Positions 1 through 8,323 of a DNA stretch of 64,000 nucleotides are shown piece by piece. Under the pieces are notes generated by a model, which was given only the letters and a program-made list of their open reading frames with translations, made no database searches and had not been told where the DNA came from. Source of the DNA: Clostridium sp. D53t1_180928_C8 (lineage in GTDB: Bacteria; Bacillota; Clostridia; Clostridiales; Clostridiaceae); assembly GCF_015667795.1 (NCBI RefSeq), contig NZ_JADPEL010000002.1, positions 233,212 through 297,211 on the forward strand. The letters run 5' to 3'. The number at the start of each line of letters is the position of its first letter. The stretch's first letter is position 1. A program made the position numbers and the translations under genes.

Positions 1-164
1 TCTGGGCATTGAAAACTTGTATAATTTATTATTTCAATTGTTGCAGATTTACTCCCATATACTAATCCAGCTTCTTTATTATTAATTGAGCATCCCTTAA
101 GTATCAAAAAAACAATAAAAATATATAAAAATATATATGTATTCTTTCTATAATAACTTCTTAT
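1..164 (-). CDS. DsbA-like thiol-disulfide oxidoreductase lipoprotein, partial at window edge
   Basis: Only the N-terminal part is present; the gene runs off the left edge. The reading frame gives a short basic N-terminus, a hydrophobic stretch and a lipobox ending L-K-G-C, then a segment ending in N-Y-T-S-F-Q-C-P just before the edge. That matches the start of a thioredoxin-fold (DsbA/Thioredoxin_4) domain, where the next residues would complete the CPxC active site. The frame has no ATG, GTG or TTG near the ribosome site. AGGAGG (171-176) sits six bases before an ATA codon (162-164), exactly where the signal peptide should start. So either an ATA start is used, the start codon is mutated, or it is a sequencing error. 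Role inferred: surface disulfide chemistry, possibly for the Cys-rich 92-residue protein next door. Confidence 0.6.
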   Translation of the reverse strand, partial: MRSYYRKNTYIFLYIFIVFLILKGCSINNKEAGLVYGSKSATIEIINYTSFQCP

Positions 165-186
165 CTTAATCCTCCTCCCCTTACAT

Positions 187-228
187 AAAAAACAATACAT
201 TATCTATAACTAGTAATGTATTGTTTTG
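187..228 (-). terminator. Intrinsic terminator after the 92-residue ORF
   Basis: Perfect 14-bp arms (189-202 and 214-227) with an 11-base loop, followed on the minus strand by a run of T. It separates the 92-residue gene from the DsbA-like lipoprotein gene. Confidence 0.8.
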
Positions 229-249
229 CTTATAAATAATTATCTAAAT

Positions 250-528
250 TTAAGATATTTTACATCCTTTTGGATGTGCTGATGCCCAATGAGCAATTAA
301 TCCAAACACTGCTCCTACTGGTGTATCATATATATGTCCTGATTGAGCTCCACAACATTTACACTCATAACTATATTTTCCAAGACATGTTTGATTTACA
401 CTTCTGTCAACATTCTTTGCATCAACTCTGCTACCATCATCACCTATAATCCATCCATCATATTCCTCTTCATAAGTATTTTCTACTGCTAATGACTTAA
501 GTTGAGGATTTTCCCATACCTTCTTCAT
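250..528 (-). CDS. RiPP-precursor-like small protein with Cys/His-rich tail (92 aa)
   Basis: No established function. Residues 1-20 carry W5, P8, L10 and L13, the W/Y-x2-P-x-L pattern that RiPP recognition elements bind in lasso-type and related leader peptides. After an acidic linker (T18-E22) comes a 70-residue region with five cysteines (48, 56, 58, 59, 89) and histidines 65, 80 and 85. Y54-x-C56-x2-C59-G60 followed by H80-x4-H85 looks like a stretched C2H2 zinc site. The start has a good RBS (AGAGGTG, 7 bases before ATG). Upstream is a PF14907-type nucleotidyltransferase gene, a family often found in lasso/RiPP clusters; downstream is a DsbA-like lipoprotein. Two readings remain open: a disulfide-rich secreted peptide with a cleavable leader, or a small metal-binding protein that kept a leader. 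Most lasso precursors are about half this length. Confidence 0.7.
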   Translation of the reverse strand: MKKVWENPQLKSLAVENTYEEEYDGWIIGDDGSRVDAKNVDRSVNQTCLGKYSYECKCCGAQSGHIYDTPVGAVFGLIAHWASAHPKGCKIS

Positions 529-573
529 TATTATTCACCTCTTATATTTTAATTAATCTAATCTTAAAAATAC

Positions 574-605
574 TATCTTTAAATCTGCGCCCCTATTTAA
601 AGATA
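574..605 (-). promoter_or_regulatory. Hairpin with GC-rich loop in the leader of the 92-aa gene
   Basis: Perfect 11-bp AT-rich arms (574-584, 595-605) enclose a loop that reads AGGGGCGCAG on the transcribed strand, striking in such AT-rich DNA. It lies 46-77 bases upstream of the start codon. A smaller GGAAA/TTTCC dyad (about 612-630) precedes it. A cis-regulatory RNA or protein site is possible; no known riboswitch class could be assigned. Confidence 0.4.
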
Positions 606-749
606 AATAAAGGAAACTAATAAATTTCCCATAATTATTTTACATTTTTTACTATATTAAGTAAATAATTACTTTTGTTTATTTAATAATAAGTTTTTGT
701 ATCCTTATAATTACTACTTATTTCCTAATTAATATATATTTTCATAAAA

Positions 750-783
750 AATAAGTACTGTATTATTGATTACAGTACTTATC
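750..783 (-). terminator. Intrinsic terminator after the nucleotidyltransferase gene
   Basis: Perfect 12-bp arms (751-762, 771-782) with an 8-base loop, followed by a T-run on the minus strand. It implies that the 92-aa gene downstream has its own promoter in 529-750 or depends on read-through. Confidence 0.8.
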
Positions 784-791
784 TAGTAATT

Positions 792-2021
792 TTATAATTC
801 CATCCAATCTAATAACTTATTTCTATTTATAGCTACAGCTGCTCCCTTAGTTAAAAATTCAAACTTATCTTTAAAACTATATCCACTTGAAAAAATACCT
901 GCAAGCAAATGATGAATCCATGCTATAGGTGCCAATATCTTAAACTTCTTAGCATAACTATACTTATCAGACATATCATTAACTCTTGGAAAAATAAATC
1001 TAAAATATCTTTTAATTGCTCCTAAAGTTGCATTACCATCTTTATCTTCAAAATTAAAAGCAACTTGTGTAGCAAATTGATTAGCCATTTCCTTCTTACC
1101 ATGTACACCTGATTCAAATATTTCATCAATTAGTGCCTCTATATATTTTTTATTATTTACACTCCTAACATTTAATTCGTTAGGAATTTTCATATCAAAT
1201 AACTCTTTACATAATAAAAACATAATCAAGCTAAACTTTTCAAATCCGTACATCCTAGCTTTCATTATGAAACTATTCCAATCAATTTCTTCACCCTTTT
1301 TCTCAACAAGTAAAACAAGATCACAAATCTGCCTTACTCCAAATCCTGTTGCAGCAAGGTGAGCTGCCATATGCATACATAGATGTAATGCTAAATCTTC
1401 ATATGCAAGTGATAAAAAACTAGCTTTTCCTACATTAACATTTATTGAATGCTTCCAAATCAATCTTTCATAATGTTCTATTTCATTACTAAATCCATCT
1501 CTTTTAAATAAATTCCAATGAACTTCTACTACAGGATATCTAGGATGTACCAATGCTATATGATGTGATGCCTTATGATCCTCTAAAAAAATATATCCCA
1601 TATCTATTAATATTTCTTTAACTTTATCAACATCATCTGTATGAACTAAAATATCTGCATCACTCATACTTCTTTGGTCAGGTTGAGGGTAAAAATCTCT
1701 TACTACTAATCCTTTAAGTACAATAACGGGTATATTAGCTTCATTAATTTTACTAAGAACTGTTGACAATCCTAATATATGTTTAGATTGCTCTAATCCT
1801 GTCATTATAGCTTTTTTCTTTAATATATTTAATCTTTCTTCTCCTAAATCTATAATCAATTTACTCTTACGTAAAGCTAAATATACAATTCCTTCAACTT
1901 TATGTTTATTAGCCAATTCTAAAACTTTATCCCAATCAATATTCTCATAACATTTCTCCGCTGTCTTTCCCCTAATTCCAGCAGATAGAATATCTATAAA
2001 TTGCCTTTGTGTATTATTCAT
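792..2021 (-). CDS. Nucleotidyltransferase family protein (NTP_transf_5 / PF14907 type)
   Basis: 409 residues, close to the family norm. The nucleotidyltransferase core is visible around residues 98-130: a V-L-K-G-L element followed by R-S-M-S-D-A-D, in which D121 and D123 are the likely metal ligands. The C-terminal half is helical, with a histidine-rich stretch (H-L-C-M-H-M-A-A-H) near residues 213-221. Members of this family are frequent neighbours of lasso peptide and other RiPP genes; their substrates are mostly unknown, though tail modification has been proposed. The start is supported by AGGAGGGT about seven bases before ATG. It is monocistronic by sequence, with a terminator immediately downstream. 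The link to the 92-aa precursor-like gene is inferred from position only. Confidence 0.8.
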   Translation of the reverse strand: MNNTQRQFIDILSAGIRGKTAEKCYENIDWDKVLELANKHKVEGIVYLALRKSKLIIDLGEERLNILKKKAIMTGLEQSKHILGLSTVLSKINEANIPVIVLKGLVVRDFYPQPDQRSMSDADILVHTDDVDKVKEILIDMGYIFLEDHKASHHIALVHPRYPVVEVHWNLFKRDGFSNEIEHYERLIWKHSINVNVGKASFLSLAYEDLALHLCMHMAAHLAATGFGVRQICDLVLLVEKKGEEIDWNSFIMKARMYGFEKFSLIMFLLCKELFDMKIPNELNVRSVNNKKYIEALIDEIFESGVHGKKEMANQFATQVAFNFEDKDGNATLGAIKRYFRFIFPRVNDMSDKYSYAKKFKILAPIAWIHHLLAGIFSSGYSFKDKFEFLTKGAAVAINRNKLLDWMEL

Positions 2022-2181
2022 ATCATACCCTCCTAAAACCCACTTTATAAAAATACATTATTTTACTTTTTCATAATAATCCCTTTAACATTATACCAAT
2101 TTATTACTTTTTTGTATACTTACACAATTTATAATATATATCAACTATTAAAATACTTATAGATTTATTATCTAAAATACA

Positions 2182-2231
2182 AAAAAGAATTTTTAAGATA
2201 ACCTATGTTAGTACTCTTAAAAATTCTTTTT
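2182..2231 (-). terminator. Intrinsic terminator of the metallophosphoesterase gene
   Basis: Perfect 17-bp arms (2182-2198, 2215-2231) ending in T-runs, just beyond the stop codon of the minus-strand phosphoesterase gene. Confidence 0.85.
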
Positions 2232-2244
2232 GCATTATATTAAT

Positions 2245-3111
2245 CTATTTACCCCTTAAAGTTATTACTGAAATTTCTGGCTTGTTAAATATTCTTAACT
2301 CACTGGAAGATATACCTATTCCTCTATTAACTATCATAGTAGTTTCATTAACTTTAAACTTTCCAGCATCATATTTAGGAAAATAACCTTCCTCTGGAGA
2401 TGCAATACCAATCCCTATTATAGGTATTCTAACTATACCTCCATGCATATGACCTGATAATACTAAGTCTGCTCCCCATTCACCATATTCTTCTATAAAT
2501 AATGGATTATGTGCTAATAATATATTGAATTTTTCTGAATCTACTTCTGGCAATGTATCCTTAACATAATTATTATCAAGTTGATCTGTAGTAGCATATA
2601 AACCTGTTGGCCCATCTAATGGAATATCTATTTCATATAAATTAATAGCTTTTTCATCTTTACTTACTTCTACATAATTATTTTTTATAAAAGTTACACC
2701 TAATTGCTCTATACTACTTAAAAATTCTACATATTCATCTGCTTTTAATATTTCTGCTAACTCTTCATGATTGCCATTAATATAATACATAGGAGCTACA
2801 TCTACTAAGGAAGTAATTAATTTTTCAAGCTCTCCTATATTTTCAATTTCCCAGCTTATCATATCTCCAGTCATTACAATTATATCTGGCTTAAGATTTT
2901 TTATTTTATTTATTATTATTTCTGTTGTATCCTTATAACCACTGCTATGAAAGTCTGATAATTGAACTATTTTGAATTTATTAAATTCTTCTGGTATTTT
3001 TTCATTAGATATTATATACCTTGTCACATCTACTTTCCCTAATAAATAGCAAATAATAAATATGCCTATTAAAATCACACATACTACTATTGTTAAATTC
3101 TTTTTTTTCAT
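2245..3111 (-). CDS. Membrane-anchored metallophosphoesterase (YkuE/YaeI-like)
   Basis: One N-terminal membrane segment (about residues 5-24) followed by a calcineurin-like phosphoesterase domain with all blocks in order: L-S-D-F-H, T-G-D-M, G-N-H-E, L-A-H-N-P and S-G-H-M-H-G-G. These residues form a two-metal site. Relatives hydrolyse phosphodiester or lipid pyrophosphate substrates; the actual substrate here cannot be read from sequence. I place the start at 3111 because a GGGGGG ribosome site lies just before that ATG; an in-frame ATG four codons earlier (3121-3123) overlaps that site. Monocistronic, with its own terminator. Length of about 288 residues is typical. Confidence 0.85.
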   Translation of the reverse strand: MKKKNLTIVVCVILIGIFIICYLLGKVDVTRYIISNEKIPEEFNKFKIVQLSDFHSSGYKDTTEIIINKIKNLKPDIIVMTGDMISWEIENIGELEKLITSLVDVAPMYYINGNHEELAEILKADEYVEFLSSIEQLGVTFIKNNYVEVSKDEKAINLYEIDIPLDGPTGLYATTDQLDNNYVKDTLPEVDSEKFNILLAHNPLFIEEYGEWGADLVLSGHMHGGIVRIPIIGIGIASPEEGYFPKYDAGKFKVNETTMIVNRGIGISSSELRIFNKPEISVITLRGK

Positions 3112-3123
3112 ATTTCCCCCCAT

Positions 3124-3458
3124 AAATAATTCATTTACAATTTTATCATGTATGGAAGCTTATATATATGATACCTTCTAGCTACTTTATTACCATACTT
3201 AATTTAATTAATACAATATTTAAAACTACTTATTTTTATTCTATATTCTAATACCATTAAGTAAACTTAATTACTTCCAATTGTTTATACATTTATTCCT
3301 TTCTCCACTACTTCATTAGTTTAATATAATAGTTTTTCCATAGCTAATTTTGATTTTGTTGTATTATAAATAAAATTAATAATATTATATAATCCATTTA
3401 AAGGAAATAAAAATTTAATATCTAATTATATATTTAGGAAATAAAAAAGGAGTGTTAT
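3124..3458. other. Divergent intergenic region (335 bp)
   Basis: Very AT-rich, with no ORF. It must hold promoters for the phosphoesterase gene (minus) and the first beta-helix gene (plus). The 12-base word AGGAAATAAAAA occurs twice shortly before the beta-helix start (near 3399 and 3436), the second copy overlapping its ribosome site. No known regulator motif recognised. Confidence 0.5.
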
Positions 3459-6173
3459 ATGAAAAAATTTAATTTTAAAAAGCATAGGTTATTTATATTA
3501 ATATTAATTTCTCTTCTTATAGTTTTATCATTTTTAACGATATCTATATTAAATAAACTTACACTGTCACTTTCCACTAAAGACAATACTTCTAAAGAAG
3601 TAAATACAAATGAAGTACCCTATATATCTACTTATTATATACAGCCAAAGGTTGAACCTAATGAAGATGTAATAATAGATTTCTATGTAACAGACTACTA
3701 TTACAAAGAATACACAGAGGAAGATACTTCAGAAACTTTTACTATAACAGTTAAAGTAGATGGTGAAAAAGATATAGTTAAAAAGAAGATTAAGGCTGGA
3801 GATAATTCTATTAATATAGGTAGTTTTAAAACCACTGGCGAACAAAAATTTTCTATTATAGCTACTGATAAATATGGTCGTAACTCCCATGAACTTTTCA
3901 ACTTTTTCTTAGTCGAGGATTCTAAAGGAAAAGAAAAATCATCTAAAGAGTATGTCATGACCACTGATGATTTACTTAAATATAATATTAAAAATACTGA
4001 TACTTATGAAAATAAATATATTGCAATTCTTGATTTAAATGAACCAACACCAGAAACAGTTAAAGCTGAACTTGAAAAAGTAGCATCTACTATTACTCCT
4101 AAACCTAATTCATATACTTGCATAATTGCAGATACTATTGGTAATGGTGAACCTGGTAACTGGTGGGGTGAAACTATTGTTAAATATTCAGATGACTATA
4201 ATAAAGAAGCTGTAATGCAAGAATCTTATAATACAAGAGAAGGTCTTCAAAAACTTCTTGATTATGTTAAGTTTCAAGGTTATACCTCTATTAAACTATT
4301 ACCTGGAACTTACAGAATTGATCACTCCGACTCTATATGGGTACCTTCTGACTTTACTGTTAATATGAATGGTTCAACTATAAAATTAAATCAGTTTACT
4401 GGTGATAGTGCCTTGATGATAACACTTAATAATACTTATGATTCCCATGTTATTAATGGTACTATTGAAGGTGATTATTACAGCCATGATTATGCTAATT
4501 CTCCTAATAATTCTGAATGGGTTATGGGTATTAGTATTGGTAGTGAAGCTAAATACAGTTCTTTTGAAAATCTAACTGTAAAAGATATTACTGGATATGG
4601 TGGTGGTAATGGCATTGCTAAATCTAGAAATGAATCACTTTACTATACTTATCTTAATCCAACTCCAGTTGGTGATAGCTTTAAGTTAGGTGATATTGAT
4701 AGAAGTACTGGTGAAGCTATTGAATCTACTAATAGAACAACTTCTGATTTTATTTCTATTGATAGATATGATGGCATTGGCTATTTATCAGTTAGCAGAT
4801 ATTTAGGCTATCAGGGTAATCCTTGTAACACTTGGAACATGATTGCTCATTTTTATGATGGAGAACAAAAGTATATTTCATCTGTTGATAGTTATTTTTA
4901 TAGGAGAATTGGAGTTCCTGATGGTGCTAAATACATGAAAGTTACTATCTTAGAAGAAGGCTATCCTACTGATTTATCTGTGCAATATTTTAGAATACCC
5001 ACTCATTGTGCTTTCAAAAATGTTAAATTTGAAAATAATAGATGTGTAGGATTAGCTCAAGCAGCTATGAAGGATATGCTTGTTGAAAATTGTGAATTCA
5101 CAAAGTGTGGCCAATCCTCTGCAAGATGTGCATATGATGCTGAGGATGGTTGGGATATGATGCAAGATGTTACTTTTAAAGAACTTAATTTTTATAATAA
5201 TCCTAATAATGATTTTTTAACTTGTGCTGGTCATAATTTTGTTATTGAAAATATGAAATCTGGGAAATTATACTTCTGGGAACGTACTAATTCTTATGTT
5301 GTTAGAAACTCTAATAATATTGCTGGTGCTAATTTAGGACATTCAACTAGACAGCGTAGTTGTTATGTTAGATTTTATGATAATACTGTTAATGGCAATA
5401 TAACTATTGGTGCTACTGAAGAAAATGATGACTGGATTGCTGTTGTTAAAGATTGTACTATAAATGGTAGAGCTGAAAATACTATTGATACTGGTTTATA
5501 TCTAAGATGTTTAATTAAATCTGTAACTGATTCTAATAGTAATAATACTTGGAATACAGCTTTGGGTGTTGGTAACTTCAAAAATTGCACCATTAAAAAT
5601 AAAAGTGGTGAAAATATGGGTGGAGTTTATAATAATTGTACTTTTGAAAATATTACTGGCAATATTCATGGAACATTTAATATTACTGATAGCACTATAA
5701 CTAATTGGGAAACTTACGCTGGTAGCTATGAACCTACTTATAGTTTTAATAATTGTAATTTAAATAATTTTGAAATACTATTTGGATATTGGCATCAAGG
5801 GGCTACTACTTCATTCAATAATTGTACTATTAATAATGAAGATTTTTTATTGAAGTTACCTCATTATAGTATGAAGAAACCTATAAGTATTATTAATTCT
5901 TCTTTTACTTCTAATGGCAAGGATGGAATGATTGTATTTTATGATGATAGAACTGGTGGCTCTGCTAGTGCGTTGGTTCAACAAGATATGCTAACTATTG
6001 AAAATAATAAAATTGATATGGATAAATCTGTGTTTGTTGTTAGTGGTATTGATAAGGATACTGTTAATAATATAAATATTAGCTTTAAGAATAATGAATT
6101 ATTACCTGAAATATTAAGACTTTATGATAAGGAATGTTTAGGAAGTAAAAATGTAAAAATTAAAGATAAATAA
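3459..6173 (+). CDS. Membrane-anchored right-handed beta-helix protein (pectate-lyase-like), copy 1
   Basis: 904 residues. An uncleaved-looking N-terminal membrane segment (residues ~10-33) anchors an outside part. Residues ~50-150 form an Ig-like domain beginning N-E-V-P-Y-I-S-T-Y-Y. From ~270 onward there is a right-handed parallel beta-helix: an L-L-P-G-T-Y-R-I-D turn as in pectate-lyase-3-type proteins, then many Asn-rich F-x-N-C-x-I/F rungs. A charged, highly conserved patch, C-A-Y-D-A-E-D-G-W-D-M-M-Q-D (~555-570), is a candidate catalytic site. The paralogue at 8324 shares everything up to about residue 610 but not the last ~290 residues. RBS AAGGAG is well placed. Probably a polysaccharide-binding or -cleaving surface protein for the adjacent capsule; the enzymatic role is inferred. 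Confidence 0.8.
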   Translation: MKKFNFKKHRLFILILISLLIVLSFLTISILNKLTLSLSTKDNTSKEVNTNEVPYISTYYIQPKVEPNEDVIIDFYVTDYYYKEYTEEDTSETFTITVKVDGEKDIVKKKIKAGDNSINIGSFKTTGEQKFSIIATDKYGRNSHELFNFFLVEDSKGKEKSSKEYVMTTDDLLKYNIKNTDTYENKYIAILDLNEPTPETVKAELEKVASTITPKPNSYTCIIADTIGNGEPGNWWGETIVKYSDDYNKEAVMQESYNTREGLQKLLDYVKFQGYTSIKLLPGTYRIDHSDSIWVPSDFTVNMNGSTIKLNQFTGDSALMITLNNTYDSHVINGTIEGDYYSHDYANSPNNSEWVMGISIGSEAKYSSFENLTVKDITGYGGGNGIAKSRNESLYYTYLNPTPVGDSFKLGDIDRSTGEAIESTNRTTSDFISIDRYDGIGYLSVSRYLGYQGNPCNTWNMIAHFYDGEQKYISSVDSYFYRRIGVPDGAKYMKVTILEEGYPTDLSVQYFRIPTHCAFKNVKFENNRCVGLAQAAMKDMLVENCEFTKCGQSSARCAYDAEDGWDMMQDVTFKELNFYNNPNNDFLTCAGHNFVIENMKSGKLYFWERTNSYVVRNSNNIAGANLGHSTRQRSCYVRFYDNTVNGNITIGATEENDDWIAVVKDCTINGRAENTIDTGLYLRCLIKSVTDSNSNNTWNTALGVGNFKNCTIKNKSGENMGGVYNNCTFENITGNIHGTFNITDSTITNWETYAGSYEPTYSFNNCNLNNFEILFGYWHQGATTSFNNCTINNEDFLLKLPHYSMKKPISIINSSFTSNGKDGMIVFYDDRTGGSASALVQQDMLTIENNKIDMDKSVFVVSGIDKDTVNNINISFKNNELLPEILRLYDKECLGSKNVKIKDK

Positions 6174-6232
6174 ATATAAAATACATCAGAAATAATCTAA
6201 ATTTATTAGTAACTTCTGATGTATTTTATATT
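6173..6232. terminator. Bidirectional terminator
   Basis: Perfect 19-bp arms (6173-6191, 6214-6232) between the convergent beta-helix gene and the acyltransferase pseudogene. Confidence 0.85.
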
Positions 6233-7223
6233 ATATATTTTTACATATACGCTTGTTCCTTTTTAAAGCTTTGTTATCTAAAAATTTATATACTAGCTTA
6301 CATATATTGTTTAATATAATAGCAGTCACAGTAGAAACTATTAATGTAATAACTGTATTAACTATAAAGTTATTAGTTATTCCCATAGTTCTTAGCGGCC
6401 CAACTATATACATATAATGAACTAAATATATATCAAAGCTTATAAAATCTATATATTTAATATACTCGTTATATCTTAAATTTTTTCCACAATGAATAAA
6501 GATGTATAACATACTAAAAGCTATCATAGCTTGAGTATACCCAACAATAATTACATTATATAATGTAGTATCATCAAATAATACTTTACCACCAAGCCTA
6601 ATTAATATAGCCATTCCTGCTAATACAATTGACATAAGTAATCCCTTATTTGATATACTTCTATTCCATTTATACCCTATAATATAAGCTAATATATATG
6701 CATAAATATATACCCATTTGAGTGTTAATAAAATAAGATATTATAATTTGAGCTATTATAAATGTTGGTATAAATACTTTTTATTCATTTTACTTTTATT
6801 TTTATTTAATATCGGAGTTATTAAATAGCATATCATTATTATAGTTAAATACCATAAGTGTTCAGCACCATGTACATATATTTGGAATCCTTGCAAATCA
6901 AAAATATATGCTATCCAATTTATTAAGTTTATGTGGTTGCCATTTATTAAATATATATTTAATAAATATAACATAAATACATATAGCGGAATTAAAATAC
7001 GCTTTGCCCTTTTAATAATCCATGAACCATAACTCTCTTTAATATCTTTGCTTCCATATAAATATCCAGATAATATTAAAAATATTGAAACCCCTACATT
7101 TAAAAATTGTGCTGTCATTTGTATATATGAACTATTATGTTCTTGCACTATATGACATAATAAAATAAGTATCATCGCAAAAACTTTAAAAAAAGATATA
7201 GAGTTTTTTTCCTCTAAGTTCAT
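6231..7223 (-). pseudogene. Acyltransferase-3 family membrane protein, two frameshifts
   Basis: The 5' part (6756-7223) starts after a good RBS (AAAGGAA) and reads as an acyltransferase-3 protein: F-F-K-V-F-A-M-I-L-I-L-L-C-H with the conserved His, then G-V-S-I-F-L-I-L-S-G-Y-L. The frame is lost near 6780 after a Lys-rich stretch, continues in a second frame (V-F-I-P-T-F-I-I-A-Q), and shifts again near 6720. The 3' part (6231-6635, extended to ~6715) contains the family's late motif S-F-D-I-Y-L-V-H. Together the pieces make one ~330-residue multi-pass membrane O-acetyltransferase. It likely once acetylated a cell-surface polysaccharide. Two independent shifts make one sequencing error an insufficient explanation. 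Confidence 0.8.
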
Positions 7224-7946
7224 ATTAAATTCCTTTCTCTCGCTTTTAAATTATATACCACTAAAAATACTCATATACATTTATAAAGCTTCTTTATACT
7301 AATTTTTAAATACAAAATTATATTGTCTTTTTAATTTTTTTATCTAATATATTTATTATGTATTAACTGTATACAAAAAAGCTATACATAACATGGTTAA
7401 CTCTGTAAAATTATAAGGATATAATTAATATTTATATATATTACCATATAGTTAACATTTTTCATAGGTAATATTAAAATTTGAGGTATTTATAAAGTAA
7501 TTTCGACCTATTCTTACAATATTTTTTACTATTACTGTTTACGCACAATATATTGTTATATATATAATTAAAACTGTTTATAGATATATAAAACTACTAT
7601 GATTTTATTGATATATTTTTATAACATCTGTCTAACATATTAATGAATCCTTATATATCTATAAATTAATATGTAATCTTATAATTAAAATAATAATTTT
7701 ATTAAATCAATTAATAGCTATCATTATATATTGATTTTTTTATTATTGATACTGAATTATATCTCAAATGTAATCTTAGTAGAAGTATAGTATATATATA
7801 TATTGATAACTTTACATACCGTAATATAAGTAATAATATAAAAATTACCCCCAAATAATTCTTTAAGTAAATTAAGTGAAAAATACTGCATATTAAAAAT
7901 ATCATTATAATATGCAGTATTTTAAATTTTAATATTCCTTTAGGTA
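7224..7946. other. 720-bp non-coding stretch
   Basis: Extremely AT-rich. No ORF with coding character; the longest open frame (minus, 7711-7905) is low-complexity Ile/Leu/Tyr with no ribosome site. The only clear element is the terminator hairpin at 7881-7922. Confidence 0.5.
7881..7922. terminator. Intrinsic terminator of the 108-aa ORF
   Basis: Perfect 15-bp arms (7881-7895, 7908-7922) with a T-rich tail on both strands, directly beyond the stop codon of the minus-strand ORF. Confidence 0.75.
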
Positions 7947-8273
7947 TTAATTATTACCTCTTAATATTTTTCTTAATTTAACTAATCTTTCAATACTTCC
8001 CCCTTCATACCCAAATAAACTTATTCTATTGCAAAGTTTAAAATATTCATTAAATAATTGAAAGTTTTCATCTTCTATTACCTTAGTCATTTCTTCACCT
8101 ATATATTTATCAATAAATCTAAAATCATCTGAAATATTGTTTATTATAATGCTATGACTATTATCTAAATACTTAAAAAGCACCAGATGTCCATTTATAT
8201 TTAGTGGCATTTTAATACCATAAAAATAACTTGTAATTTCCTGAATTATTAACAGTTTTTTGAATATACTCAT
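7947..8273 (-). CDS. Hypothetical protein (108 aa)
   Basis: Not recognised. Soluble-looking, with a basic C-terminus (R-L-V-K-L-R-K-I-L-R) and no signal peptide, membrane segment or Cys pair. Having its own terminator hairpin supports a real transcript. The ribosome site is weak (GTGGTAA, 8 bases upstream) and an in-frame stop lies three codons upstream, so the start is fixed. It is divergent from the second beta-helix gene and 50 bp from it, so a shared control region is likely. Confidence 0.5.
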   Translation of the reverse strand: MSIFKKLLIIQEITSYFYGIKMPLNINGHLVLFKYLDNSHSIIINNISDDFRFIDKYIGEEMTKVIEDENFQLFNEYFKLCNRISLFGYEGGSIERLVKLRKILRGNN

Positions 8274-8323
8274 ATACTATATTACCACAATATGTATATT
8301 AATATTTTACAGGAGATGTTAAA

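Noticed and set aside
574-605. Possible lysine riboswitch upstream of the 92-aa gene
   Set aside because: Only the opening GGxGCGCAG-like string resembles it; the remaining conserved stems and core are absent and the leader is too short.
7711-7905. 64-aa minus-strand ORF
   Set aside because: Low-complexity Ile/Leu/Tyr composition, no ribosome site, overlaps a terminator hairpin; chance frame in AT-rich DNA.
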